A stretch of DNA of 64,000 bases from Rhizoclosmatium globosum (Eukaryota > Chytridiomycota > Chytridiomycetes > Chytridiales > Chytriomycetaceae). This document shows, in pieces, positions 40,697 to 52,240 of the stretch. A program made the position numbers and the translations under genes. The DNA lies in contig MCGO01000203.1 in the NCBI GenBank assembly GCA_002104985.1, positions 1 through 64,000 on the forward strand. The letters are read 5' to 3'. The notes below the pieces were generated by a model. That model saw only the letters and a list, made by a program, of their open reading frames with translations, did not search any database and had not been told where the DNA came from. Every line of letters starts with the position of its first letter. Within the stretch, counting starts at the first letter, position 1.

Positions 40697-42938
40697 TTAA
40701 ACAATAACATATTCTTCAGTCATCAACAGAGCCTCCATTGAGAATGCAACCCTCGACCCATCTGCAGCCATCACTTCCCCAACATTAACACTACAATATG
40801 GCTTCACACTGGAGAAGTTGACCTTGATAGGGAAGAACCCTTCGACATTCTCATCTTGAACTGTGAACTCCATAACACCGTTTTTGTTGGATGAGTCAAT
40901 GAGAGGTAGGTTCCATTCGATAGTACGAGCTTGACGGTTCACTCGGTAGTTGTTTCCGTCAGCAGATTGGATGACAGGGTCGGATTGGCCACTAAGAGTG
41001 ATGTCAACATAAGTATGAGAGAGCGTAAAATTGGAATTAGTGCTTACGGGTATGGAATCGAGATAGTGACATCTCGCAGTTCCAAGCGGTCTACTTGCAG
41101 CTCGTATTCAATGTTGACGTCACATGAGCCGCTTCCAGAAGGTGATGGCCAGCAGTTGATAGAGAGTGGCATTAAACTGTCGTCTTTGGACAAGAAGCGC
41201 CATTTTACGAGTGGGAGGGATTGGTTGACTGGGAATGGCTTTGTTGGGTCTCTCAATCCAATAACACCTGTGGCGAATAAGGCCTTGTCGACGTTGGGGT
41301 GGGTCTGAAATGCCAAGTTTGAATTGAATAACGGTTTCATAATAATGGCAGAATACTCACAGTAAATTGAATGGTGTCGTTGTATGCGTCCGCGAGTGAA
41401 ACTCGGAAGTGGGCTTTGGCAGGGTCTGTAACCTTGAGCTCCATCTTTCCCTTCACTTCCATATTTTCCAGTCCACCATCCCTGCTTACACGTGCGGAAA
41501 TTCTCTCATCAATGGCAATGTGGACAGCTTCTTGACGAACAGACGACACTGGGGCTGCACCCGCAGAACGGTTCGCTGAAGCCGTTCGGTCACGTTCAAC
41601 AAGACCTTCGTCTTTTTTGATGGCTTCAAACATGGCAGCAGTTGAATCTTGCTTCTTTCCGAGTTGCATTCCTTTTCCTCCGATAGGGCGGGCTGCAGGT
41701 CTGAACAGTGGAATTTTAGAATACAGATACGAGTTTCTTCTTAATAAAACTTACGCGCTGTTGTAGGATGGTGTTGATTCGGTATATGATGGCTTTGGAG
41801 TGGAGTCAAATCCTCCAGAACCGCCTCCACCGCCCATTCCTCCAGATGATGAGAATCCTCCGTAGTTTGAGCTGCCACCACCTCCTCCAAATCCACTGCT
41901 GGCACCGCCATATCCTCTCTTCGCGGCTTCACGACGTTGAGCATCCATGAGCTTGGATCTACGAGCAAGTTCTTCCTTCGCTTCACGTTCCTTGTTCTAA
42001 ATAGAAAACGTTAGTAACAAAAACATCCTGAAGTCCAAATAACAATGTACCCTTTCGATTTCTTCTTGAATCCGCTCTTCATGACTCTCCATTTCTACAA
42101 TCGTTCTAATGTGTCCCAAGTTGACAGACTCCCGGTATCCACCGACACAAACGACTTCGTCAAAGACATTGATGAGTTCGAAAGCATTGCGGGAGACTTC
42201 ACGTTCATCGACACGCGAGCGGCAGGTTTCTGACACGATACGGGCAAATAGGTGAAGTGAGTCAATGTCTTGCAAGATGTTGGATTGCTTGTTTGTGATG
42301 AGGACGAGGAAGAGTTCTTCAAGTGGCTATGAGGTACTGGAGTTAGAATGATGGACAGGAGAGTGTCATAGTGGGATGTTTGGATAAGGTGCTGAAGCTG
42401 TGCCCACGTGTATCAACACTGACAAGGAAGTACTTCTTGCAATTAATTCGCCCATGAATTCGGGCAATCCAGTGCCTCATGATCGTTTTACATTTGATGA
42501 GCATCCTCTGCCACGACACACATTCACAGCGCTTTGTCCATAGGTTTCCTCCACTTCCACCGCCGTAATCCCTAAATAATAAAGGCTTCTCGTTTCGAGG
42601 CATGCGATGTACCTGGTAGACATAACGCACAGCATCCGTCTCAACGAATGTGTGTTGATCCGACGAGCCAATCAGTTTGGGAAACGAGGCCAGGAGTCCC
42701 TCGATACGGGCTCGCGGCATATCGACAAAGTGCCGTGCGACCAGAGCTAAAAGGAAGACAGTTTAATTTTCGCTTTGAATTTGGGATTGGTTGAATTGAA
42801 GGGCGGCTCGGCCAGGCAGGGATTGATACGTACGCTTTCCCGCTTTTGTGCAGACGGATGCAGCCAGAACAACCTTTGAATTGGAAGAGAGGGTTTAGTT
42901 TGGGAGAAGGACCAGGGCGGAGAAGGGGCTGTCACCAT
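40697..42938 (-). CDS. RET2: Coatomer delta subunit (delta-COP)
   Basis: Eight exons with consistent phases: 42936-42938, 42834-42873, 42613-42746, 42326-42051, 41996-41755, 41700-41361, 41304-41048, 40991-40697; 528 aa. The first exon is the ATG alone, joined to [13 protein letters not shown]. The N-terminal longin-like domain runs through [16 protein letters not shown] and [16 protein letters not shown]; a Gly/Ser-rich linker follows; the C-terminal mu-homology domain has [20 protein letters not shown] and [20 protein letters not shown]. Delta-COP is part of COPI coats for Golgi-to-ER transport. The intron 42327-42612 is 286 nt, several times the local norm. The gene is divergent from BABAM1 with 41 bp between start codons. 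Confidence 0.92.
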
Positions 42939-42979
42939 TTTTGCTGTTTGGTTTTTCACCTCCACAAACTACTTATTCA
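42939..42979. promoter_or_regulatory. 41-bp bidirectional promoter/5'UTR gap between RET2 and BABAM1-like
   Basis: Only 41 bp separate the two divergent start codons (42938 and 42980). No TATA box is evident; it contains ATGGTT-free, T-rich sequence with CCTCCACAAACTAC. Promoter elements of each gene must lie within the other gene's first exons or introns, for example the 62-nt intron directly after the RET2 ATG. Confidence 0.6.
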
Positions 42980-43892
42980 ATGCCACTGCCTGAACACATT
43001 GTCTTTTGTCTGGATCGCTCAATTGATTCGGCTATGATGCTCAACCACGGAAAAGACCAGACAGAGTGGGTTACCCTTGCTTTCTACTGGCGAGTACTGA
43101 TATATTGCTATACCTTCCAGAACTACTAGGCTGAGCGTTGCTAAGATGCTCATTAAACGTTTCATGGCTGTTAAATCCCAGGTCGGAAGTGCAAAGCATC
43201 AGGTGCGTGCATTGTATGATTCCTTATACCAACAGAGCCACCAACACTTTCCTATTAGTTTGCACTGATGACATTTGTGCATGAAACTGTATGGAACTGT
43301 CCAATTACTCCAGAACCAGAACTTGTCGCTAAGAGTTTGGATCAAATCAATTCAACTGAGGAAATGGTATCTTGGGACGCGGACTCATTATTTGATACTC
43401 TGTGGGTTAGCACTCGGTTGCATATTCAACTTAAACGCATAATTAGTATTGAAAAAGCGCCCGACGCAGACAATCCAGAATATGTCCTCCGTGTAATCCT
43501 CCTGTATTTTAGATCGACTCCACCGACTTTTACTGCAGAGAAAGCAACAGAATTCTGCAAACGCAAGGCTTGCTTTATCGATACCCTCTACGTGGTAAAT
43601 ATTCTTGGCACATTCTTCCTGCTTTACGAATCTAAATGACACTTTCCAGCACGACAAAGCATCAGACTACAAAGAACTTGTGCAGAGCGTGTATGATCGC
43701 TTGCATGAATTAAGTGAATCATCTGTGGAAGGGTCGTGTTATATTCAGGAGACATCATTCTACAAGAAATATGTCTCTCTCTTTGCGCGATTGTTGGCGC
43801 ATCCATTGCAACGAAAAGTGGATGGGTATTTGGGATTGGAGCCACATGGTGGTAAACAAGACGACGATATGGATGTTATTGAAGTTCTCTGA
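42980..43892 (+). CDS. BABAM1/MERIT40-like subunit of a BRISC-type complex
   Basis: Exons 42980-43065, 43130-43202, 43259-43594, 43650-43892, 245 aa. It starts PEHIVFCLDRS as a von Willebrand A-like domain and shows AKMLIKRFMAV, FALMTFVHETVWNC, YVLRVILLYFRSTPP and, near the end, LLAHPLQR, all characteristic of MERIT40. In animals MERIT40 scaffolds the BRCC36 K63-deubiquitinase in the BRISC and BRCA1-A complexes. Animal proteins are longer, with an N-terminal disordered region that is missing here. No other complex member is in the window. Exon 1 uses donor GTGGGT at 43066. Confidence 0.82.
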
Positions 43893-43934
43893 TGTGAAAG
43901 AAGTAAAAGAAAAGTTCTATCGCAAAAAACAAAC

Positions 43935-44329
43935 ATGGATAGTGCTGCCATCTCTGAGCCCTTGGACCTCGTTCGCCTTTCATTAGATGAGCGCATCTAC
44001 GTCAAGATGCGTGGAGACCGTGAGCTGCGAGGCCGTCTGCATGCAAGTTTGCCACCAGAGAAACTGCGAAGCTTAATGCTGAATACCATAACAACAGGCT
44101 TACGACCAACACATGAATCTTGTCTTATCGGATGTCGATGAAGTGATTACGGTTGTTGATGTGAATGAGGAGACATTTGAGGAACGCATTCGGGTGAGTG
44201 TCCACCAAGTTCTTGAATGAGCAACAGACTAATGTAGCGTTGATTCCATAGTCTGTTAAGAGAAGCCATGAAATGATGTTTGTGAGAGGAGACGGTGTCA
44301 TTCTCGTGTCGCCACCTGGAAGGACTTGA
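43935..44329 (+). CDS. LSM3: U6 snRNA-associated Sm-like protein LSm3
   Basis: Exons 43935-44042, 44098-44193, 44252-44329, 93 aa. Sm1 ([40 protein letters not shown]) and Sm2 ([15 protein letters not shown]) motifs are complete. LSm3 belongs to both the LSm1-7 ring (mRNA decay) and the LSm2-8 ring (U6 snRNA). Intron 1 (44043-44097) begins GCAAGT, not GT: only this splice restores the conserved LHAYDQH, so it is a GC-AG intron. The gene follows BABAM1-like by 42 bp. Confidence 0.92.
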
Positions 44330-44410
44330 GAGCCACAACAGTTTTAATTAACCGATGAAATAAAACTGGGTTATGACGAAGAATACGAGTTCGCATGTGC
44401 TGCTTCCACG

Positions 44411-45913
44411 ATGAATGGGACGTGGGGGAATGCCAAACCCTTTCCAAAAAAACAACCTCCAAACCAAATGGCTGAAGACTTGAACAAAGCAGCCACGGCG
44501 CTCTACCTCGAATCCGACTTTGAAGGAGCATACAAGGGCTACTCGAAAGCAATGAAAGCTGATCCAACGAATACAAAGGTAAGAGTCACATCACACCACT
44601 CTCGTAAGAATCAAATTGATTGACTCTCAATCTCGATCCATAGTACATCACAAACCGCGCTCAGGCTTCAATTCGTGCGGGGCGTCCGGACTTGGCTATT
44701 GCGGATTCCACCATGGCGATTTCCTTGGATTCCAATAACCCAAAGGGGTTCGTCAAGCGCGCGACCGCATATCAAATGAAACAGCAGTACGAATTAGCGA
44801 TGAACGACTGGAATGAAGCTCTGCGTTTATCCCCTGAAGACGAAAAGATTGCATCCTCTCAAGATGAATGCCGTCGAAATATGAAGGATTCCGAAGCAAG
44901 TGTTCACTCGAATGAAGACGATATCAATCATTTACCTCCGGATTGGATGTCAATGCCATCGACTATAACCGATCCCTTCTCCTTTCCTTCTCTGGTGCGC
45001 TTTGATCCAAGCCCCACACGCGACTTTCTTATCGACGTCAGAAAAAACTTTGAAATGGGTCTCCATGAATTCTTTCATAATCATGAAACACTTAATAGTC
45101 GATCAGTGTATTTATTGTCGAATGCGATGTTGAGGGAACCACGAGCTTGCCCTTTCTCAACAGAATTTATAGTTTCTTTGAAGAAAGCGGTGGCAGCGTT
45201 CCATGCCAAATATCCTCAGAATGATGCAGCTATCAGCTTGCAAGGCGTATTCCTTCTCACGGATGGGGTGATTGATAAAGCCATCGATTGTATGGAAACA
45301 GCTTTCAAGTTGAACCCATACGTTGAATACGCAGTGATTTTGAGTCGTCTTTATTTGAATATCGATCAATATCAGGAATCTGTTTCATGGGCAAATCGGG
45401 CATTGAAATTGGATCCCACTGCTATGGAGGCATATTACATTTGTGGATATGCTTATTTTGGTCTGGAGAAGTGGAAGCGGTCTAAAGCTGCTTTTCAGAA
45501 TTATTTGAAACATTCGTCAAAAGAGGCTTCAAAGCGTGCTGCAGTATTTTATCATTTCTCCGCAATTTTTTCAGCGGAAGGGAATTTTGATGATATGTGT
45601 GCGTGTTTTTATTTGGGAACTGAGGCGGAGAAAGATTGCCTTTCCACTCTATGAATTTGGTGCTATTGAAGCGAGAGATGATCTTGCTCTAATAGTCAAG
45701 GTTTTAGAGCTAGGAGACGTCCACTTACAGATTGAAACACTTCAACAAAGTAATCGAGGTTTTGAAGTTATTATGGATGCGTGCTTTGTCTGTGGATTGA
45801 GTGACGCAACAATGAAGGTTTGTGGTCAGTGTGGAAACGTGCGGTATTGTTCGAGGATTTGTCAATCAAAGCATTGGAAGTCTGGTCACAAGTTGGAATG
45901 CAAGAAGGTTTAA
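44411..45913 (+). CDS. TPR-repeat protein with C-terminal MYND zinc finger (one frame break)
   Basis: Exons 44411-44578 and 44644-45913, about 480 aa. N-terminal TPR repeats resemble the Hsp90/Hsp70-clamp type (AATALYLESDFEGAYKGYSKAM, continuing NRAQASIRAGRPDLAIAD), a second TPR-like group sits at about residues 290-400 (WANRALKLDPTAMEAYY), and a MYND finger ends the protein (CFVCG, CGQCG, YCSRICQSKHWKSGHKLEC). No SET domain is present. It probably acts as a protein-interaction adaptor. The frame shifts at the TTT run 45641-45643; deleting one T gives KDCLPLYEFG. ATG 44468 (MAEDLNK) is an alternative start. Confidence 0.78.
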
Positions 45914-46097
45914 AAAGTGTATGTTATTAATTACAGTGCAGAAAGCTTCTTTGCGGTTATAATATTTGCTGATACTTTATTAATTTTTGCTGAATAAATC
46001 GTTGCTGTATAGTTTGTTCTGATTAATTTGTTGATTTAGGACACACAATTCCACAAGGCCTATTCACGGATTAACACAAGTACGCATCCCACAAAAA

Positions 46098-48767
46098 TCA
46101 AACCAACCTATACATCTTGAGTATGAAATGACAGTTCCTAAACGCCTTGCAAACAGCAATCAAGAACACAGCCTCTCCATAACTAAATCGCAAGTGCACA
46201 TGCGAGCGAACCCAATATCCTTTCCAGAATGCTTGAATTCTTGCAGCTGCCGAGTGTCGAGTTTTGATCTTTTCGATGCGAATGCGCTTTTGGATAAAGT
46301 TTCTCCATGCGTTTTGGAGAATGTAGGCGGCACGGATTCGGAGGAGCTCGCCACTGTGATTTTGGGGAAATGGTATTATGTTCGTATTTCATAGTGCTGA
46401 TTGTGTTGTTTACCGATGTTGCGCAATCTTTTGACCAATGTTGGTAAGTTTAACACGAAGATCGTCTCTGAGGATATGACGAAGGACATAACCCCTCCAA
46501 ATTCTCTGAATTGTTGTAGCAGCCATATGTTTCTAAATTGTAGTGTTAGTTGAAAAAGGCTCTGTATCTGTAATTTTGGTACCTTGTTCATCTTTTTCTT
46601 TTCGTTAGCCTTTGCATGCAATGGTCTCCACCATGAAATAATCTTGTTCACCGCAGCTTCAATGTCTATAAACAATGTTTAGGCATGTCAACCAAACTCT
46701 GCGACCACACATACCTTCCAACTTGGCATTATATCTCGCAGCAATTGGAGAATTCCTAAACATAAACCACTTCCTCCACGCCTTCTGAATACAACTCGCC
46801 GCGCGATGTAGTTCCACAATCGGTGTCTGGTAAATACACCGCAACAAAGCAATCCAGATGAAACAAAGCTTCCTCCAGTTCTTTTGAATCAACACAGCCG
46901 CGTCATGCTTCTTTGACCGAAGGTGTCGCAGTTTTCTCCTTGCAACGCGTTGGATAATCGTCGCGGCTTCGTATTGCCGTTCACGCAGCTTCCGACGCTC
47001 ACGACGGCCACGGAAGCGTCGCCAGACGCGCTGGATTTTAGTGCACGCGAGGGAACGGCGGTAGATTGATGGAGGGAATTGGGAAAAGGATTTAGGTACG
47101 TCTGTGAAGAGTGTTGTTCGGAATGTGTTCTTTTCGGCGGCGAGTTGCATTTTCTCTTCTTCTTCTTGGGCTTTGTTGTCGCGTGATTCGGAGGTGTCGA
47201 CTATGTATGGGTCTGAGTTGGAGGCTGTTGGAAGGGGTGAGTTTGACATCGTTGGTCGTTGGGAAATCAGACCTTTGTCTTTCAGATAGAGTAAAGCGTC
47301 AAAGCTTCGTGCATCCGCTGAGTTCATGAAAGTTGTACGTCCAAAGTTGAGCTGTACTTCGGGGTTTCCTGCATACTCATTTTCTTTCACTTGAGCTATT
47401 GTTCAATCAATTAATACTGATGACTGACGATGGATAGCTCCAAACCTTGAATAGAAATCATTGGAATCAGCATATTGTTGATGATTATGTTTCTATGGGA
47501 ATATGAAACGTGAGACCAATTGTTGTGATGATACACACAAACCTTTGCGTTTCTTGATCCGCAGCACTGAAGTGAGTTGCACCTCTACCAAAAGCAATAT
47601 CAAGAATTTGCTTTTCATAAACAAGGCAAATGTTTCCAGAGTAAAAATCTACGACAAGTCCAAGAGTTCGTACCGCTACAAAAAGTGGATTGACGGGAGG
47701 GAACGTGGTATACCTGACGCAAGGGTTAATCTCATTCTTGAGATACGAAATGCAACTCACTCATAAGATTCTCCTTTGAACCAGATTTCGCCGCCAGACC
47801 CAAACCCGAATGAATACTCATTGTATCCAGGATACGCCTTATGGTTGTTCTCTTCCGCATGTTTTGATGAAACCACACCTGCCACATTAAAATTGAGAAG
47901 GTTAACATAAATCTTGAAGCAACGACACGCACCAAACCGAAACACTGTGTTATCAGGATACGAAATCTCGAAATAGAACCGCTGGTCATGCACAAGACCA
48001 TGATACAACTGCTTCAATACATTCTTTGTAAACGTTGCGTCAATGACCCCGGTTTCCTCTGTAAACGGCGATATCGAGTACCCAAGCTGCACCAACCGCC
48101 TCTTGAGAATCGTACCCGCGTACAACGGATACGCGAGCACAAGCACTTGTAACCCATGTGACGGATGTATCGCGTCAATGAGTTTTGCAAGCGTGCAGTG
48201 GAACGACGTGTGTGCTGTTGACAAGGGGTCTGTTGTGAGTAAGAGGTGTTCGAGGCTTTGGCCTGTCATATCTGTCAGCATGCGTTTTCCGGGTAGGTAT
48301 TCGGAGGATGGTCCGCAGTTTCCGTAGATGCAGCCCCAGGTTAAGGGAGGGGTTGAGTTGTCTAGGTGGAATTCGAGGCGGTTGTGTTTTAGGTTTATGG
48401 AGTGGGGTTGGACACGTGGGGACATGAGAATCATCTGTTTTATGATGGTTGGTTAAAGAGTTGAATGTATGGAGGGAGTTAGTTGACTGACCTTTTTTCC
48501 TAGGTATCCTGGTAAGTCTTCAGCCTCACAGAGTGTCCATTTGACGACATCACGTGTGAGACGGACTGCATTAGATTGCTCAAATTGTGCTATCGCCTCC
48601 GTGGTGTTTGATGAAATCACGTCTCCAAGCCGGCACATCATTCCTGAAGTTGATGAAAAGAGTGACCGCATTTCTTTCTTTGATTGAACGCGACGTTTCC
48701 ATATGAACTGAGAGAATTCATCCTTGTGTTGCTGTAACGTTGTGGACATTTCTGTGGTGTTCATCAT
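46098..48767 (-). CDS. SPRY-domain protein with C-terminal IQ motifs, 768 aa
   Basis: Eight exons with consistent phases: 48492-48767, 47761-48434, 47543-47713, 47446-47492, 46715-47395, 46583-46665, 46414-46532, 46098-46353. An N-terminal helical part is followed by a SPRY/B30.2-like domain (about residues 220-370: YPGYNEYSFGFGSGG, VRTLGLVVDFYSGNICLVYE). Six or more IQ-type calmodulin/centrin-binding motifs follow (KIQRVWRRFRGRR, TIIQRVARRKLR, VLIQKNWRKL, CIQKAWRKW, TIQRIWRGY, RIQAFWKGYW). This architecture suggests a calmodulin- or centrin-regulated scaffold, perhaps of the zoospore flagellum or basal body; that role is inference. I do not know a characterised orthologue. Confidence 0.8.
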
Positions 48768-48886
48768 ATAAGTTCATGGTTTAGAACCCATTTCTTCCAT
48801 ATGAAACTTGCATTGTAATACACTCGCGTTGCTCGCGAGCGATACGTTATGTCATGAATTTTTCGGTTCTCTCACCATCTCATGAA

Positions 48887-49400
48887 TTATAGTATGGTTG
48901 CACGAACATGTTCGCTCCGCTCTGCTCACAAACTCACAAACTCACAAACCCAAAAAAAAACCTCAGAAAAACTCACCCTTCTCATCGTTCATGTGACTCA
49001 TGAGCATTCCACGCAGGATTTCCTTGCGAGCAGAAGGATTCACGATAGAAACAATCACCTCCATCTCCAACAATTTCATTGAATCTTCCGTGAGCATTTT
49101 ATCCTTTAAATTTTCGAGATCCCGCAAGTCCTTTTGACCTTTTGCACGAACATCAGCCCAGAGAGTAGAAGAAAGGGAGTGTATTTGGTAGCACATGTCT
49201 TTGACTGTTTGTAAATCTTTTGAGTATGCTTGTAGGGCATCTTTTTCTCGTTGGGATAGAGCAGTGGTCGCGGCTGTGACAGTGGGTTGCAAGGAACTCC
49301 TTCTTGTCCTTTGAGGATTTGAGGAAGAAGGAGGGGCGCCGAGACCTGGTTTAGATTTTTGTTTTTGAAGCGAAGAACGCGGCGGAGCAAGAGAGGTCAT
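48887..49400 (-). CDS. Small unidentified coiled-coil protein, 152 aa
   Basis: Exons 48977-49400 and 48887-48921 (55-nt intron). The first 45 residues are basic, Ser/Pro-rich and disordered; the rest is strongly helical with heptad-like spacing (YSKDLQTVKDMCYQIHSL, KDLRDLENLKDKM), consistent with a coiled coil. No family recognised. It might be a subunit of a larger helical complex. It is divergent from the PP2A scaffold gene with 123 bp between starts. Confidence 0.6.
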
Positions 49401-49523
49401 GATTCTGAGATCCAATGCAATTTAATAAGGGACAGGCGAGTCGCGTCTTGTCAAGAAGTACTTTTTTCATCCACAAACCACCTACCACCACCTTCAACAC
49501 ACCAACCACTTTGAAAGCAAACA

Positions 49524-51963
49524 ATGGCCGACCAAGACCTGTACCCAATCGCCGTTTTAATTGACGAGTTGAAGCACGACGACGTAGCGCTCCGACTCGC
49601 CGCAATCCGCCGCATTTCGACAATTGCGCTGGCCCTCGGAGCAGAGCGAACCCGCGACGAGTTGATTCCGTTTTTAGATGGTTTGTTTGTTTGATTGATT
49701 GTTGTTTGAGTGAAGACAAAGACAAGAGAGACAGAGCGAGTGTTAACTAACCAATTGAATTGAATTGAAACAGAGTCAATCGACGACGAAGACGAAGTGC
49801 TTCTTGCCCTCGCCGAAGAACTCGGTGGCTTTGTCGACTTTGTTGGCGGTCCCGTCTTTGGCCACTTGCTCTTGGCGCCACTCGAGACACTGGCGGCCGT
49901 TGAAGAAACGGTTGTGCGAGACAAGGTTCGTTCGTTTGTTGCTTTACCACTACTACAAACTCTCACTCAAACAAATACAATCAATTAGGCCGTCGACAGC
50001 GCGGCAAAGATTGGCGCTGTCCTCTCGCAACGCCAAATTGAAGACTTTTACATTCCAATGGTGAACCGTCTCTCAAAGGGTGACTGGTTTACGAGCAGAA
50101 CAAGTGCGTGTGGCCTCTATGCCCCGGTCTACCACTTGGCTTCAGCAAAGACTCAGGACGACTTGAGAGCGTGCGTAATCCCTTTTCTGTGTCGCTTGTT
50201 GTTTACTCACCGCGCGTTTTACGCACAGTCTTTTCGCGACTCTCTGCAAGGATGAGACACCTATGGTCCGTCGTGCTGCTGCTACAAACTTGGCTGTTGA
50301 GTCTCTATTGAAAAACTGGGCGATATCTAAATATTTGTGATGTATCAGAAACTCGTCAAGAAGCTCACTAAGCCTCATGTCGTGGGAGAGATTTACCCTC
50401 TCTTTTCTGCTCTTGCCCAAGATGAGCAGGTGCGCTTCTTTATGATTCATTGCCAAGGAGAAATGTCAAAGAGAAACTGGATGGGGTTACTGAGGATGGT
50501 GGGAGTACAGGGGTCACAACAGCAAATGGATGAACATCTATAACGTCAATTTCACGGATACATACCTTATATATCCTCCACGCGTACGTAATGACTCATC
50601 AAATGCTGTAACAGGACTCTGTCCGTCTCTTGACTGTCGAGGGACTCATTGCAATCGCCGAAATCCTCACCCCAGAAGAAACAAAGTCTATGCTTCTCAC
50701 CATCCTTCGTTCCATGTGTGTCGACAAGTCTTGGAGAGTCCGTTACATGATTGCTGAAAAGTTTGTTGCTGTGAGTGGTCTCTCTTCGTCATGGACAGCT
50801 TCAGATGCACTTAACACGGATTCTAACAGGTTGCTAAAGCTGTTGGAGGTGATATTGTGAAGGAGGAATTGATTCACGCTTTCGTTCAAGTGTTGAAGGA
50901 TAATGAGGCTGAAGTGCGAACTGCTGCTTCTACTCAAGCTCCAGGTTCGTCGTTTGTCATTCACAGAGTCGAAAGAATTCTAAAGTTGAGGGGGTGTGAA
51001 ATCTAGGATTCTCCGCCATGATTGACAAGGAAACTGTTCTCCGTGATATCATGCCTTGCATTCGTGACCTTGTCGCAGACTCTTCTCAACACGTCCGCGC
51101 TGCTCTTGCGACTGAAATCAGCGGCTTGTCTCCCATTCTTGGAAAGGAGCATACCATTGAGCACTTGCTTCCACTCTTCTTGACTCTCTTGAAGGACGAA
51201 GCTTCTGAAGTCCGCTTGAACATTATTTCCAAGCTGGACAAAGTCAACACAGGTATTAATGCTGTCTCTGATTGTCAATCCTCTCCTTCTAAAACCCAAA
51301 ACAGTGATTGGAATCGACCTCCTCTCCCAATCCCTCCTCCCAGCAATCGTCGAACTCGCTGAAGACAAACAATGGCGCGTCCGTCTCGCTATCATTGAAA
51401 ACATCCCCCTCCTTGCATCCCAACTCGGAGTCAAGTTCTTTGATGAAAAGCTTGGTCCTCTCTGCATGGCCTGGCTCGGAGACTGTGTATACTCTATCCG
51501 TGAAGCCGCTGTTGCAAACCTGAGAAAACTGACGGAAGTGTTTGGATACGAATGGGCGAAAGGAAGCATCATCCCAAAAGTCTTGGAGATGGGAAAACAT
51601 TCTAATTATTTGTATCGCATGACGACCATCTTTGCTGTTACAGTTAAGTTCGCCCCTCTTGCTTTTATAGTTTCTTGTTTTTCCTAACTTCAAGGGGTTT
51701 AGACGTTGGCACACGCTGTGAACGGTGAAGTCTTGAAAGACTTGATTGTCCCCACAATCACACACCTCGCATCAGACCCGATCCCCAACATTCGATTCAA
51801 TGTTGCCAAATCGATGGAACAGCTTGTTCCGTTGCTCAAGAAGGCTGGGTTGGCGGGGTTGCTGAATGATCCTTTGAAGCCGGCTTTGCTCAAGTTGAGC
51901 GAAGATGGGGATATGGATGTTCGATACTTTGCTCAACATGCTTTGACTGCTTTGGCCGCGTGA
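49524..51963 (+). CDS. TPD3: Protein phosphatase 2A scaffold subunit A (PR65)
   Basis: Ten exons with consistent phases: 49524-49680, 49774-49925, 49989-50170, 50229-50295, 50349-50429, 50615-50770, 50830-50944, 51007-51252, 51305-51642, 51703-51963; 584 aa. About 15 HEAT repeats fill the protein; diagnostic blocks include [79 protein letters not shown] and [10 protein letters not shown]. The A subunit holds the catalytic C and regulatory B subunits of PP2A. Length equals that of typical PR65. Intron 5 (50430-50614) is 185 nt, the longest in the gene. Confidence 0.94.
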
Positions 51964-52240
51964 AGTGTGACGGAGAGGAGGAAGAGTGTGTTGAGAAGAG
52001 TTGAAGTACATTAGGTTTCAAGGCGGCTTGGGGGGGTTTTCTACCAATGTTTTTCTGTTTTTATTTTCATCGTCAATACCTATTTTTCAAACAAATAAGT
52101 CTGTTTTTTATGATGTCTGATTGGAATTCAAGACGAACAGTAGTGTCAATATGAGGGCCCTTTTGATATCGACGAGACAGTCTAACTTAAAAACTTTTCT
52201 CGAAAATCATTTACTTAGAAAACTGTAAGTCGTCAGAATT
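51964..52240. other. 3'-3' intergenic spacer
   Basis: About 280 bp between convergent PP2A scaffold and monooxygenase genes. No feature recognised. Confidence 0.4.

Noticed and set aside
42327..42612. Coding exon within the long RET2 intron
   Set aside because: Delta-COP sequence continues directly from RYVYQ to PLEEL across it, leaving no conserved residues for an extra exon; only alternative splicing would use it.
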